Assembly (NCBI RefSeq): GCF_900111345.1
Contig: NZ_FOGY01000008.1
Span: 186,001-250,000, forward strand
Length of the DNA: 64,000 nt
Direction of reading: 5' to 3'
From: Psychrobacillus sp. OK032
GTDB taxonomy: Bacteria > Bacillota > Bacilli > Bacillales_A > Planococcaceae
Shown: positions 17,988-27,562 of the stretch, piece by piece
Position numbering within the stretch: the stretch's first letter is position 1
Layout of the letters: each line of letters opens with the position of its first letter
Notes under the pieces: model-generated
Database searches by the model: none
What the model saw: the letters and a program-made list of their open reading frames with translations, nothing else
Told to the model about the DNA's origin: nothing
Position numbers and translations under genes: made by a program

Positions 17988-19192
17988 TTGTCAATTCCTT
18001 TCTGTGCAGTCACAATAAAAATGGGATTTAATGGTTCAAATCGTGTTAAGTGTAAAATAGGCTTACTCTTTGAAATTTGAGCTTGTAAAATCGTTACGTC
18101 GCAACCTAAATTTTTTAAGTGTTTCATCGCATCAGCTAAATTTTCAATTGTTGCGATGTTCATAACGAGGCGCCCACCTGGTAATAGACGTGTAATACAT
18201 GTTTCTAACAAATGTTCCATATTGCCACCGTTACCACCAATAAAGATAGCATTAGGATCTGGAAATTCATTCAAACGCTCTGGTGCTTTTCCGAGAATGG
18301 CTATAAAATCAGTACGGTGCTTTGCCTGATTCAATAAGCAATTTTCTAAATCACCTTCGTTTTTTTCAATAGCAAACACCGCACCTTCACGGGCAATTTT
18401 TGCCGCTTCAATTGCAACTGATCCAGTACATGTGCCGATATCCCAAATAATGCTATCTTCTCGAAGTTGTAATTCTTGTACGCAAAGAACTCGAATTTCC
18501 TTTTTCGTAATTAAGCCTTTTTCTGGCTTACGCTGATAGAATTCTTCATCAGCAATCCCAAGCGTGCTACGCTTTACTGAATGACGCTGCTTTAATATCA
18601 CAACATTTAAAGATGAAAAGGTAGCCTGTTCCATCTCATCTAATGTCAAGAAACGACAGCGCTCATTCTTACCTTCTAAATTTTCAGTGACAAAGGCATC
18701 ATATTCATCCATACCGTATTGCTTTAAGTATGTAGCTATTACTTGTGGTGTGTTTTTGTCATCTGTCAAAATGGCAACTTTTTTACGTCCATCAATTTTT
18801 TGTGCAAAGCCTTTGATTGAACGTCCATGTAAACTTGTAATATATGCATCTTGCCAGCTATCCTGCATTTTTGAAAAAGCTAACTGTACGGAGCTTGTAT
18901 AAGGGTAAATTTCTAACAGTAGTTTCTTAGCTAACACACTACCTAATCCATAAAATAAGGGGTCTCCTGAAACTAAAATAACAACGTTACGTGTTTCTTT
19001 TTGTAAATCATCAACAAGCTTAGACAATCCACCTTTTATGACCTTCTTTTCTTTTGAAAACTGTGGAAAGAACGCTAAATGGCGTTCTCCACCTACTAAT
19101 ACATCACAGTTATTAATCCATTCAATGTATTGTGGCAATAAGCCCGTTACACCGTTATCCCCTATGCCAATCATTTTCATCCAATTTGTCAA
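17984..19192 (-). CDS. cbiET: fused cobalt-precorrin-7 C5-methyltransferase / C15-methyltransferase-decarboxylase
   Basis: Residues 1-about 205 are CbiE, a class III methylase ([42 protein letters not shown]). Residues about 210-402 are CbiT, a Rossmann methylase ([47 protein letters not shown]). The fusion occurs as cbiET in B. megaterium and as CobL in the aerobic route. The frame starts at TTG 19192, overlapping cbiD by 38 bases; ATG 19180 or 19174 may be the real start. Carries out C5 and C15 methylation with loss of the C12 acetate carboxyl. Confidence 0.94.
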   Translation of the reverse strand: MTNWMKMIGIGDNGVTGLLPQYIEWINNCDVLVGGERHLAFFPQFSKEKKVIKGGLSKLVDDLQKETRNVVILVSGDPLFYGLGSVLAKKLLLEIYPYTSSVQLAFSKMQDSWQDAYITSLHGRSIKGFAQKIDGRKKVAILTDDKNTPQVIATYLKQYGMDEYDAFVTENLEGKNERCRFLTLDEMEQATFSSLNVVILKQRHSVKRSTLGIADEEFYQRKPEKGLITKKEIRVLCVQELQLREDSIIWDIGTCTGSVAIEAAKIAREGAVFAIEKNEGDLENCLLNQAKHRTDFIAILGKAPERLNEFPDPNAIFIGGNGGNMEHLLETCITRLLPGGRLVMNIATIENLADAMKHLKNLGCDVTILQAQISKSKPILHLTRFEPLNPIFIVTAQKGIDK

Positions 19193-20291
19193 TATTCTCA
19201 GCCTTTCCTAAACAATCACCATTCATCGCATATAAACTTGTCGAAACACTAATCGTTGTATTCATATGTGCTAATGCATAATAGCAACAGTTCTTACACA
19301 GTGCTTCAAAATAAGCTTCATTTCCTTGAAGTATCTCACCGACTTGTGAGGCTGTATTTGCAGTTAAAATTTCACTTAGTTGTGGCTCTTCAATACCAAC
19401 CTTTTTTGCAATACCCGCTAAAAATTCTAAGCTAATTGGCGCGCTTTTTGAGTGCACCATCATAACACCTTGTGCTACTTTCGAGAATTTCCCCATCATG
19501 CCAACAAGTGATACTTGTGAAAATTTTTTACGTGCAATATTCTTTAAGGTAAATCCAACGAAATCTCCCATTTCAATGAAAGCTTCTTCCGGTAAATGAG
19601 GATATTGCTTCATCGCATACTTTTCACTGCGCCCGCCTGTTGTAATCACGATATGGTCACAACCTGCCTCCTTCGCAACATTAAGCGCTTGAACAATACT
19701 CGCCATATATGCAGAACTCGAAAAAGGAACGACTGTGCCACGTGTTCCTAATATTGAAATGCCGCCAATAATACCGAGGCGACCATTCAATGTTTTTTTT
19801 GCAATCTCTTCCCCATCTGGGACAGAGATGATTACTTCGACACCTTGCTCAATGGCATATGTATCAATCACTTCTTGTACGACGCCCATAATCATTTTAC
19901 GCGGCACCGGATTTATCGCAGCTAAACCAACTGGCACGGGTAAGCCTGCCTTTGTCACACGGCCTACCCCTACTCCACCATCTAGCTGTATGCCAGGTAC
20001 CTCTAGTAAACGAACTGTACTTTGAATACGGGCCTGATGAGTTGCATCTGGATCATCTCCAGCATCTTTAATCGTTTCACACATGATGGCGTCACCTTGG
20101 ATTTCACTAGCGTCTATTTTAAAAGTTGCATATTGTCCAACCGGCAAATAAATCGTGACCTTTTCGGGAATCTGACCAGTAACAATTGCTTGTAAAGCGG
20201 CCTTTGTCATTGCTGTAGCACATGAACCGGTTGTGTAGCCATAACGCATTTGTGATGGATCTTTTTTATTTCGCTTGTTATGCTCGCTCAT
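19155..20291 (-). CDS. cbiD: cobalt-precorrin-5B C1-methyltransferase
   Basis: SAM methylation at C1; CbiD occurs in the anaerobic pathway. About 378 residues: [19 protein letters not shown] at the start, [70 protein letters not shown]. Start ATG 20291 ([10 protein letters not shown]) lies within the last codons of cbiC; an in-frame ATG at 20312 is the alternative. Overlaps cbiC and cbiET, so translation is coupled. Confidence 0.95.
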   Translation of the reverse strand: MSEHNKRNKKDPSQMRYGYTTGSCATAMTKAALQAIVTGQIPEKVTIYLPVGQYATFKIDASEIQGDAIMCETIKDAGDDPDATHQARIQSTVRLLEVPGIQLDGGVGVGRVTKAGLPVPVGLAAINPVPRKMIMGVVQEVIDTYAIEQGVEVIISVPDGEEIAKKTLNGRLGIIGGISILGTRGTVVPFSSSAYMASIVQALNVAKEAGCDHIVITTGGRSEKYAMKQYPHLPEEAFIEMGDFVGFTLKNIARKKFSQVSLVGMMGKFSKVAQGVMMVHSKSAPISLEFLAGIAKKVGIEEPQLSEILTANTASQVGEILQGNEAYFEALCKNCCYYALAHMNTTISVSTSLYAMNGDCLGKAENIDKLDENDWHRG

Positions 20292-20940
20292 CAGCCATAA
20301 TTGAGATGGCATTCAATGCTGCTACAGTCACCGTACTGCCACCTTTACGTCCTACATTTGTAATGAATGGAATACCTTCTAAAATAGCTAGCTCTGCTTT
20401 TGACTCTGCTGCAGATACAAAGCCAACTGGCATTCCAATGATTAAATCTGGTTTTGCTAACCCTTCTTTAATTAAACGGATTAATTCTAAAAGAGCAGTC
20501 GGTGCGTTACCAATGGCATAAATACCGCCTTCTTGTAGCTTCGTTGCTTTTTGCATAGAAATAATAGCGCGTGTAGTTCCTAGCTTTTTTGCTTCAATTG
20601 ATACATCCTCGTCTGCGATATAGCAGTGCAAGTCTCCCCCATGCTTTTGAAATCGTTTACGACCCGAGCCACTTTCAATCATTTGGACGTCTACTACTAC
20701 ATGACGACCAGCTAAAATAGATTGAATACCTGCCTCAATTGCATCTGGTGTAAAAATCATGCTACGTCCTAATTCAAAATCTGCCGATGCGTGAATAACA
20801 CGACGTACAACTAACCATTGTTCATCTGTAAATTCATGTTCGCCCATCTCTTCCTTAATAATGGAGAAGCTATAATCGTAAATTTTGTCTGGGTCTACTG
20901 TTAGTGGTACGAAATCAGTATTAAAGTTCATATTTGCCAT
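20278..20940 (-). CDS. cbiC: cobalt-precorrin-8 methylmutase
   Basis: Moves the C11 methyl to C12 to give cobyrinic acid. 220 residues: VVRRVIHASADFEL, IESGSGRKRFQKHGG, AIGNAPTALLELIRLI, LIIGMPVGFVSAAESKAEL, TNVGRKGGSTVTVAALNA. The RxxHA..DF box with the catalytic His is intact. Starts 2 bases after the cbiJ stop. Confidence 0.96.
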   Translation of the reverse strand: MANMNFNTDFVPLTVDPDKIYDYSFSIIKEEMGEHEFTDEQWLVVRRVIHASADFELGRSMIFTPDAIEAGIQSILAGRHVVVDVQMIESGSGRKRFQKHGGDLHCYIADEDVSIEAKKLGTTRAIISMQKATKLQEGGIYAIGNAPTALLELIRLIKEGLAKPDLIIGMPVGFVSAAESKAELAILEGIPFITNVGRKGGSTVTVAALNAISIMADERA

Positions 20941-20941
20941 T

Positions 20942-21697
20942 TCATATTCCTCCTAGTGTTTGTAATACTTCATCAAATGTAGAACATTGATTAATATAAG
21001 TAATTTTTGGTCTTTTGATTAAAATAATGGGGATATTTAATTCCAATGCGGCATCCATCTTCTCATCGACGGAGCCAACTTTACCGCTTTCTTTTGTAAT
21101 AACAAGCGTAGTCCCGTATTGATGATACAACGCTGTATTTAATTCCTTTGAAAATGGACCTTGTATTGCGATAATGTCACGTTGCTTAACACCTAACGCA
21201 TCACACTTGTCCATATTTTCTTTATTCGGTAACATACGACATACTAAACGAATCGTGTCGATTAGTAAGTGTTTTGTAAAAGTGGCAAGTGTTTTACTAC
21301 CTGTTGTCAACATCACAGTTCCTTTATGCGCTCGCGCAATAAGGGCTGCCTCTTCATACGTCTCTACCTCTGTTACTAATGGATGCACAAACTGCTGCTT
21401 AGGACGTTCGTAACGAATATAAGATAAATTACATTGCTCTGCCGCCATCATGGCTGTTTTTGACGCTTCTTCTGCATAAGGATGGCTTGCATCAATCACC
21501 GCTGTGACTCCCTTTTCCTGAATTAAATTCACCATGTCGACTACTGATAAACGTCCAATATGATAAGCAATTCCTGCTTCTTTAAGACTATTAGCCGCTG
21601 AATGTGTAACGACTGTTGCAAGTAACGAATGGTCTTGCTTTTGTAATTTAATTGCTAGTTCTCGTGCATCGCTTGTTCCCGCTAAAAATAAAATCAT
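20942..21697 (-). CDS. cbiJ: cobalt-precorrin-6A reductase
   Basis: NAD(P)H reduction of cobalt-precorrin-6A. 251 residues: MILFLAGTSDARELAIKL, VIDASHPYAEEASKTA, YIRYERP, VMLTTGSKTLATF, QGPFSKELNTAL, LVITKESGKVGSVDEKM, the CbiJ/CobK series. ATG 21697 is 6 bases after the GGAGG that overlaps the cbiH60 stop; an earlier in-frame codon lacks a site. Confidence 0.95.
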   Translation of the reverse strand: MILFLAGTSDARELAIKLQKQDHSLLATVVTHSAANSLKEAGIAYHIGRLSVVDMVNLIQEKGVTAVIDASHPYAEEASKTAMMAAEQCNLSYIRYERPKQQFVHPLVTEVETYEEAALIARAHKGTVMLTTGSKTLATFTKHLLIDTIRLVCRMLPNKENMDKCDALGVKQRDIIAIQGPFSKELNTALYHQYGTTLVITKESGKVGSVDEKMDAALELNIPIILIKRPKITYINQCSTFDEVLQTLGGI

Positions 21698-21707
21698 GCT
21701 ATGCCTC

Positions 21708-23444
21708 CTAATCGCCACAAGGTGCTTCTTCCACTTTAATCTTGCTGCTCATATCCTGATATGTGAAATGTGCAATTTTTTTCACACGCTTAAAGTATTT
21801 AAACAATCGTTCATTTGGATGTGCACGTTCTTTATATTCCTCAACAATTTTTGTCAATAGCGGAATAAGCGCATCGGGTTCTAACCCTTCTGCTACCGGT
21901 TGTGCTGCATGTGCAGTTCTTCCAACTGGCTTTGCTCCGATAAATAAGTCGAATTTCTTTTTTCGATAGACAATTCCAATATCATCAAAAACTGCACGAT
22001 AACATGCCATGCCACATCCATTAAACCCAATATGAAGTTCCTTTGGTAATTTCATGCCACCAAGCGTCTCCATGATCTCCTCAGCTAACGGTATGGATTC
22101 GGCTTTTTCTCCATAACAGAAATCACATGCTTTTACATTTAATACATCACCCATAGGTAGCACATACAAACCTGACGCACGTAATTTTCCAACGATGACA
22201 TCTGGATTTTCAGTTGGAATTTTCACATGGAATCGATGATCTGGTGTGTATTCTATAGTTCCGTTTTCTCCAACTACTTCTGCAAGTATTTTCATTTGCT
22301 TCGGTGTAATCATTTTATTAGCAACACCTGGTGAAACAGCAAATTCAAAAATAGATTCAATAGCTTGCTGTACTAAATAATCTGTTTTCACAGGCGTATT
22401 TGTAATACAAGCTAACGCCATTTTAGCCATTTCAAGTGATGTTTTTCTTTGAGGCACTGCCTCATTTTTAGTTGGTATAACTTGCTGTACTTCTTTGATA
22501 GCTACACTTTGTACTTCTTTTAAAGGCTCGATTTTTACTTCTTTTTTAGCCTTAATAGCTTCAATTTTTTCAAAGCCAGATTTCGCTTCCCCTGTTACTT
22601 GATCAAGCGCCCAAGGTTCTGCTTCTTTTTTCAAACGTTGATGTGGCTTCCAAACTTGCTTCTCATCGCCTAGCGTATATTTTCTTTGATAACCACGTGG
22701 TGTAATAATTTTATTGTCATAAAAGAACGTCGATGAGTTTCCAACTACAACAGTTGTTAACATTCCAATATCATGATCCAACATTTCTGCTAAAGTTGTT
22801 AACACAATATTCTGGCTATCTCGGTAAGCACTCTTCACAAGTCCTACTGGAGTATCAGAAGATCTATATTTTAGTAAAATACGCTGAGCTTCTACAATTT
22901 GGCGTGTCCTACGTCCTGATTTTGGATTATAAAACGCAATAACAAAATCTGCCATTGCTGCTGCTTCAATACGTTTTTCAATGACTGTCCACGGTGTTAA
23001 ATGATCACTTAAACTAATCGTACAAGAGTCATGCATAACAGGTGCACCAAGCAAACTTGCACATGAGTTAATTGCTGAAATACCAGGTACAACCTCTACC
23101 TCAATCCCTGTCTCCTCTGTCCATCCCTTTTCAATTAGCACCTCATATACTAGACCAGCCATTCCGTATACCCCTGCATCCCCACTTGAAATCACAGCAA
23201 CAATATGTCCTGCCTCTGCCTGTTTAACTGCTTCTTGTGCTCGTGATACCTCTTCAGTCATCCCAGTACTGACAATATTTTTTGCCGTTACTAAATGTCT
23301 GATCAAATCAACATAAGTCTTGTAACCCATAATATGATTACTTTGCTGTAACGCATCTACGGCTCGTTTTGTAATGTGTTCTCGATCTCCAGGACCAAAT
23401 CCAACTACAAAAATCTTCCCCTTTTGCAAATCCTTCTCCTCCAA
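21708..23444 (-). CDS. cbiH60: CbiH60: cobalt-factor III C17-methyltransferase/ring-contraction enzyme with C-terminal [4Fe-4S] nitrite-reductase-like domain
   Basis: Methylates C17 and contracts the ring to cobalt-precorrin-4. 578 residues. Residues 10-252 are CbiH (FVVGFGPGDREHITKRA, VISSGDAGVYGMAGLVYEV, VVPGISAINSCASLLGAP). A charged linker (255-335) leads to a half sulfite/nitrite-reductase domain with C440-xx-C443 and C477-xxx-C481, a four-Cys [4Fe-4S] pattern. The same architecture is known from B. megaterium CbiH60, where the cluster helps reduction during ring contraction. First gene of the operon, behind the riboswitch and a terminator, with a GGAGGAGAAGG site. Confidence 0.96.
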   Translation of the reverse strand: MEEKDLQKGKIFVVGFGPGDREHITKRAVDALQQSNHIMGYKTYVDLIRHLVTAKNIVSTGMTEEVSRAQEAVKQAEAGHIVAVISSGDAGVYGMAGLVYEVLIEKGWTEETGIEVEVVPGISAINSCASLLGAPVMHDSCTISLSDHLTPWTVIEKRIEAAAMADFVIAFYNPKSGRRTRQIVEAQRILLKYRSSDTPVGLVKSAYRDSQNIVLTTLAEMLDHDIGMLTTVVVGNSSTFFYDNKIITPRGYQRKYTLGDEKQVWKPHQRLKKEAEPWALDQVTGEAKSGFEKIEAIKAKKEVKIEPLKEVQSVAIKEVQQVIPTKNEAVPQRKTSLEMAKMALACITNTPVKTDYLVQQAIESIFEFAVSPGVANKMITPKQMKILAEVVGENGTIEYTPDHRFHVKIPTENPDVIVGKLRASGLYVLPMGDVLNVKACDFCYGEKAESIPLAEEIMETLGGMKLPKELHIGFNGCGMACYRAVFDDIGIVYRKKKFDLFIGAKPVGRTAHAAQPVAEGLEPDALIPLLTKIVEEYKERAHPNERLFKYFKRVKKIAHFTYQDMSSKIKVEEAPCGD

Positions 23445-23448
23445 TTAA

Positions 23449-23483
23449 AAATACCCACACTTCTTTTAAAAAGAGGTGTGGGT
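23449..23483 (-). terminator. terminator of the cobalamin riboswitch 1 expression platform
   Basis: Minus strand: ATACCCACACCTCTT, A/T loop, then the complementary GAAGTGTGGGTAT and TTTTT. It ends a few bases before the cbiH60 RBS, so it can stop transcription just ahead of the operon when cobalamin is bound. Confidence 0.85.
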
Positions 23484-23589
23484 ATCTGGAATTTTACACA
23501 AAAAACCGTATTTTCAGAAAATAATACCTAATACGATTAGCAATATGTGATTTCTCATCTACACTTCTCCCGCCGAAAAGTAAGCCTTG

Positions 23590-23735
23590 AATTAAATAAG
23601 CAGGTTTCCTGGCTTACGCTTCACTTTACTCTCATATCTTCCCATCCAATTTCTGAACAGTGATTATTATGATTTCATCTGCGTTTACAGTAGCGGGGGC
23701 TGCATTAGATTTTCACTAACTTCCCTATTACTTCA
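23590..23735 (-). promoter_or_regulatory. cobalamin riboswitch 1 (controls the cbiH60...cbiP operon)
   Basis: Minus strand, in order: GGAAGTTAGTGAAAATC, GCAGCCCCCGCTACTGTAA (hallmark core), AATCACTG, GGATGGGAAGATATGAG, AGTGAAGCGTAAG and the B12 box GCCAGGAAACCTGCTTA. It lies 146 bases upstream of cbiH60 with a strong terminator between. The predicted effect is repression of corrin synthesis by cobalamin. Confidence 0.95.
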
Positions 23736-23997
23736 AAATTATGAACACTTATTTAATATTATATTAAATTATGATTTAACAATACCATATAAATAAAAGA
23801 TTTCAACTATTCATTTCTTTTAGTTAAATCTTAATACTCGAAAATATTAATCTATAAATTTGATTCTAATCGTTATTTGTTTTATAAATTGATTGTAGGG
23901 CCTTTCAATTACTATCATAACAATCCATCATAATACAATCTATAATCAGCCCACCACATACATTTAGGAGGTTGATTCATTTGGAAAAAGAAACCTC

Positions 23998-24145
23998 TTA
24001 AATTGTATTTAAAAAATTAGATGAGAGCACGATTCCTATAACAAACAGAATGATAGAGATCAAAAAAGTTGTTCCAGAACCAATAGGTGTTAAAATTCCT
24101 AAAAATTAATAGAATAATCCCCAAGACAATTAATCCGATAACCAT
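23998..24145 (-). pseudogene. small two-helix membrane protein gene with a frameshift
   Basis: ATG 24145 follows GGAGTAATCTCA and reads MVIGLIVLGIILLIF. Adding one base step, the next frame continues GILTPIGSGTTFLISIILF and VIGIVLSSNFLNTI to TAA 23998. Total length is 148 bases, one more than a multiple of three, so a single inserted A splits what looks like a 48-residue hydrophobic protein. A sequencing error cannot be excluded. Confidence 0.45.
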
Positions 24146-24269
24146 TGAGATTACTCCTTCCCTCAATAAACCATTTTTCCTGTTTCTTTACCCATTTGCT
24201 TATTAACACTATTAACCACTTTCCCATAGTTCCAAAAGAAAAAACGATTAACTGGTATAGTAACCGCCT

Positions 24270-25004
24270 TCATTCTCCGTCAACGATCTTTGCAAAGTCA
24301 TCAAGAGTAGTTGAATACTTGATATAGATCCGTGGTAAAAGATAGAATTCGTCTTTAATGCCCTTCTCAGAAAATAGTTCAGGAGTTGTCGTAAGTCCAA
24401 ACAAATAGTATTTCTTCGTTTCTGCTACGATCTTGTTACTGAAATTTCCGTATGGATACGCAAGAGCATTAACTGGTTTGCCCGTTATTTTTTGAATTTT
24501 ATCTTTGGACTCTTTCAGTTCATATTCAAAATTATTTATTTTCGTTAAATCAGGATGTGTAGCAGTATGAGACTGAATTGAGATGATCCCCGAATCAGCC
24601 ATCATTTTTAAATCCGATTCCGATAATCGGTTGGAGCGACCGATAAAGTCAGAAATAACAAAAATGGTACCAGTTGGTTTAAAACGTTCGTTTTTTAGTT
24701 TTTGAAAGATACCAAATGCATTCAGATTGTTTTTGTACCCATCATCAAAGGTAATGAAAATGGGTTTGTTTACTTTATAAATGTCTTGCCATCGATCAAA
24801 AGTTAATAATGTGTAACCATGGTCTCTTAGATAAATCATTTGTTTCTCGAAATTCTTCGGTGTTACATATAACTCCTTAGAACCATGCCCTTCAAATTCG
24901 TCAATCGAATGATATATTAAAATAGGTACTTTACGTTGGGCAAAAACTTGTGATGGAAGAATTAATATAAGTAGACATAGGAAAAACATTGCAACCTTTT
25001 TCAT
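24270..25004 (-). CDS. secreted polysaccharide deacetylase (NodB domain)
   Basis: 244 residues; signal peptide MKKVAMFFLCLLILILPSQ with cleavage expected after VFA. NodB fold: ILIYHSID, FITFDDGY (catalytic Asp-Asp), SIQSHTATHPDLT (zinc His pair S-H-x4-H), ALAYPYGNF, LLPRIYI. Carbohydrate esterase family 4 enzymes remove acetyl groups from peptidoglycan or other amino sugar polymers outside the cell; which one is not readable. Ends with ...DDFAKIVDGE, without wall-binding repeats. Single gene. Confidence 0.92.
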   Translation of the reverse strand: MKKVAMFFLCLLILILPSQVFAQRKVPILIYHSIDEFEGHGSKELYVTPKNFEKQMIYLRDHGYTLLTFDRWQDIYKVNKPIFITFDDGYKNNLNAFGIFQKLKNERFKPTGTIFVISDFIGRSNRLSESDLKMMADSGIISIQSHTATHPDLTKINNFEYELKESKDKIQKITGKPVNALAYPYGNFSNKIVAETKKYYLFGLTTTPELFSEKGIKDEFYLLPRIYIKYSTTLDDFAKIVDGE

Positions 25005-25394
25005 AAAACTCCTCGCTTTATTTCTTTATTTATTACTTTTCAATTTAGTATTCCCCAAAAACATAGGATTATTATGATTTCTCCAATATTATATTCCATC
25101 TACCATTGATCAATTGTGACTTCGATAATCCCAAATTACATGCTAATTTTTATTGCACGTTTTATATAATTTACTTGTGGAGAGTTATTCAAGAAAATGG
25201 CCCGATTGTTGAAATAAAGTTAAACAACACTCTTCCACTAACCTGCTTCGTTAGTTTAAGTGTAAGCCTTCACAAACTCATCCTTTATTAACGTAAATAT
25301 CCAACTTTAGTGAAACTAATCCAATCAGATATATGGTAGGTGTCACCATAACATTTTACGAGAAATAAACCTTTTCCTTTAATAGTCAAAAAAT
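25005..25394. other. intergenic region
   Basis: 390 AT-rich bases. It contains one copy of the short CTAAC...GCTTCGTTAG palindrome (25231-25262). A 61-codon plus-strand frame at 25106 has no ribosome site or protein-like pattern. No gene seen. Confidence 0.5.
25231..25262. repeat. short palindromic repeat, copy 1 of 5
   Basis: CCACTAACCTGCTTCGTTAG and flanks. Same family as 57004-57031, 57511-57543, 62323-62346 and 63087-63115; approximate consensus CAACTAAACTGCTTCGTTAG. Confidence 0.55.
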
Positions 25395-25425
25395 AAAACC
25401 ACCTTTCTTACTGATTGGTGGTTTT
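25395..25425 (-). terminator. terminator of the uvrX cassette
   Basis: Stem AAAACCACC / GGTGGTTTT; on the minus strand followed by an A/T tract ATTTTTT. It overlaps the last codons of the 66-residue gene, ending the four-gene unit from 27445. Confidence 0.75.
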
Positions 25426-25608
25426 GTCGTAATAAGGTTCATCAACATTATATTTATTTAACAGTTCAAATAAGGATACCAATCCTTCTAATTGATTGCT
25501 GTCCATTTGCTGTATCTCTTCAATTGCTCCCAACAAGACTTCTTTTGGGGCTTTACCTGCCATGATATCTACTATTTCATATAGCTTTTCTTTTTGTTCT
25601 TCATTCAT
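25408..25608 (-). CDS. hypothetical 66-residue protein of the uvrX cassette
   Basis: Small acidic helical protein (MNEEQKEKLYEIVDIMAGK, QQMDSNQLEGLVSLFELL). No family recognised. Starts 15 bases after the yolD-like stop, with AGGTGT upstream, and ends inside the terminator, so it belongs to the same SOS-controlled transcript. Possibly a regulator or accessory of the polymerase, by position only. Confidence 0.65.
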   Translation of the reverse strand: MNEEQKEKLYEIVDIMAGKAPKEVLLGAIEEIQQMDSNQLEGLVSLFELLNKYNVDEPYYDKTTNQ

Positions 25609-25623
25609 TTAATACACCTCAAA

Positions 25624-25953
25624 TTATTCTGTTACAGTCACGTCTACGATACTGTCTAACATGTAGGTATGCAATCCGAACGGGTCATCTACATCTATTG
25701 TCCTCTTGCTTAAATCTACATCTTTTATAATTCCACCTCGAAAATGAAAACCGCCATCCCACCACATTTTTATTGTCATTTCACACTTCCGCTTTAATGC
25801 AATTTGTAAAGTTTCTTCATTTGCATGAAGATCCCATTCATTTAAATCCGGCTTAGGTACTCTCTTCTTTTCTCCAAAGAATTTGTTTAACACTGCTACA
25901 TGTTCTGGTAACATCATACCTTGCCATTTTTTCATCCCACGATCTTTTATCAA
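25624..25953 (-). CDS. YolD-like protein
   Basis: 109 residues. The family pattern is visible: DRGMKKWQGMMLPEHVAVL at the start, a basic middle, WWDGGFH, and DPFGLHTYMLDSIVDV at the end. YolD proteins accompany Y-family polymerases (uvrX/yqjW-yqjX) in Bacillales plasmids, prophages and chromosomes; their molecular job is unsettled. Located 12 bases after uvrX. Confidence 0.88.
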   Translation of the reverse strand: MIKDRGMKKWQGMMLPEHVAVLNKFFGEKKRVPKPDLNEWDLHANEETLQIALKRKCEMTIKMWWDGGFHFRGGIIKDVDLSKRTIDVDDPFGLHTYMLDSIVDVTVTE

Positions 25954-25965
25954 TATGGACCCTCC

Positions 25966-27222
25966 TTATCCTTTATGTCCACCAACCATTTTAGAGCGTT
26001 TTACAGCAGTTCCGGCTGGTGTATAAGATACTGCTCTTAATAATGCTGCAGTTCCAAATCGATTTCGAACGCTATCCATGGCCGCCGCTAATTTTCTATT
26101 TTTCCAGTTATCTTTCTCGAATAAGCTCAGTTGCATTGAATGTTCATCTTCTAACTTCGTGATGGATACGGACAGCTGACGCACTGGTTTGTTATGGTAG
26201 TTTTCTTTTAATAGATCTAAGCATACATTATAGATTTTCATTGTGTCGTTGGTGGCTTCGTAAATTGTTCTAGCCCTCTGAAATCCTCCGCCAAACGCAT
26301 TCTTGCTATATCCCAAGCCTAATGTAATCGTTCTAGCTGCTTGATAAGTATCTCTTGCCCTTTTTGCCACATCTTCGCACATTTCCAAGATAACTGCTTT
26401 TACTTCCTCGATTTTATTGTAGTCCCTCATAAGGATTTGACTTTTACCGTAGCTAATTTGACCTTCTTCTAAAGGAGCTCCTAAATTGGATAAATCGATA
26501 CCCCACGCATGATGATATAACTGATTTCCCATCACGCCAAATTTACTCTCTAAAACACGTAAAGGAGTTCTGGCTAACTGCCCCACTGAGGTGATTCCCA
26601 TATTATTTAGCGTCTTTTCTGTTCGTGAACCAATCCCCCACATTTCACTTAAAGGGCTTACTGGCCATAATTTTGTTTGCACATCATCGTATGTCCATTT
26701 TGCGAAACCACTCTTTTTCGCTTCCAAATCAAGAGCGAGCTTTGCCATTAACATGTTTGGCCCCATACCCACCGTACTATGCAATTGTAGTGAATTAAGT
26801 ATTTCCTTTTGTATACGTTGGATTGTATTAGATGGATCTCCCCATAATTTCTCCGTGCCAGTTAAATCAATAAAACTTTCATCCACACTGTATACATGTA
26901 TAGCTTCTGGTGGAACATATTTGTGTAATATTTCTGTTACTGCCATCGACATCTCGAGGAAATAACTCATTTTCGATTCGAATAATCTGATGTCTGGATG
27001 ATTAGGTATTTCAAACAATCGTGTTCCAGTTTTCACTCGAAATCTCTTCTTCATTGCCGGAGATGCCGCTAACACTACACTACCTTTTTGTTCGAGACTT
27101 CCCACTACTGCTAATGGTACAGTCCTTACATCTAAATCATGTAATGCAGCAATACAAGAAGCATAAAAGCTCATCATATCAATGCAAGCAATAGAGCGAT
27201 TTGGAAGTTTGTTGTAGTCCAT
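25966..27222 (-). CDS. uvrX: Y-family translesion DNA polymerase, UvrX/YqjW type
   Basis: 418 residues. Palm with IACIDMMSFYASC (first catalytic Asp) and VYSVDESFIDLTG (Asp-Glu pair); thumb HhH region MWGIGSRTEKTLNNMGI, little-finger domain at about 250-370 ending YTPAGTAVKRSKM. ImpB/MucB/SamB group used for SOS-induced bypass of lesions. One base after the upstream WYL-like gene, with YolD following; the operon has a LexA box. Confidence 0.94.
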   Translation of the reverse strand: MDYNKLPNRSIACIDMMSFYASCIAALHDLDVRTVPLAVVGSLEQKGSVVLAASPAMKKRFRVKTGTRLFEIPNHPDIRLFESKMSYFLEMSMAVTEILHKYVPPEAIHVYSVDESFIDLTGTEKLWGDPSNTIQRIQKEILNSLQLHSTVGMGPNMLMAKLALDLEAKKSGFAKWTYDDVQTKLWPVSPLSEMWGIGSRTEKTLNNMGITSVGQLARTPLRVLESKFGVMGNQLYHHAWGIDLSNLGAPLEEGQISYGKSQILMRDYNKIEEVKAVILEMCEDVAKRARDTYQAARTITLGLGYSKNAFGGGFQRARTIYEATNDTMKIYNVCLDLLKENYHNKPVRQLSVSITKLEDEHSMQLSLFEKDNWKNRKLAAAMDSVRNRFGTAALLRAVSYTPAGTAVKRSKMVGGHKG

Positions 27223-27223
27223 T

Positions 27224-27445
27224 TTAGATTACATCTCGCTCTCTACGAAGAACAGGAACGCATGCTAGTACATTGTCTATTTTGAAAGTTCTTTTCGTAT
27301 TTCGTAAAAAGCAATAAGCTTTAAATGTACTGTCGTCCACACTTAACACCTTCACCTTTCGCTTACTGATTTCACCGCTATCTTTCATGTAAATCATTTC
27401 TGCTATATTACCATGTTCTAAAGACTTCAAAATATTTATACGCAC
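27224..27445 (-). CDS. small WYL-like protein heading the uvrX operon
   Basis: 73 residues: NIAEMIYMKDSGEISKRKVK, then FKAYCFLRNTKRTFKIDNVL, the shape of a lone WYL-type beta-barrel without the HTH. Such mini-proteins commonly precede yolD/uvrX genes in Bacillales. GTG 27445 with GGAGGGAACGTTC before it. Directly behind the LexA box. Family call moderate. Confidence 0.7.
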   Translation of the reverse strand: MRINILKSLEHGNIAEMIYMKDSGEISKRKVKVLSVDDSTFKAYCFLRNTKRTFKIDNVLACVPVLRRERDVI

Positions 27446-27473
27446 GAACGTTCCCTCCTTTTTATTCAGTATA

Positions 27474-27487
27474 CGAACACTAGTTTG
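27474..27487. promoter_or_regulatory. LexA (SOS) operator in the uvrX promoter
   Basis: CGAACACTAGTTTG fits the Gram-positive LexA/DinR box CGAAC-N4-GTTYG. On the minus strand it covers the spacer between TTGTAA and TATACT (17 bases apart), a plausible sigma-A promoter for the gene at 27445, so LexA bound here would block it. Confidence 0.85.
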
Positions 27488-27523
27488 ATTTTACAACAAG
27501 AAAATTTTGGGCAAATAAAAAAA

Positions 27524-27541
27524 GCACCTGAATAGAGGTGC
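27524..27541 (-). terminator. rho-independent terminator
   Basis: Minus strand GCACCTCTATTCAGGTGC followed by seven T. Ends the 164-residue membrane protein gene; preceded on the plus strand by the recurring TTTTGGGCAAATAAAAAA text. Confidence 0.8.
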
Positions 27542-27562
27542 GTAAATTTATTAACAATTTTA

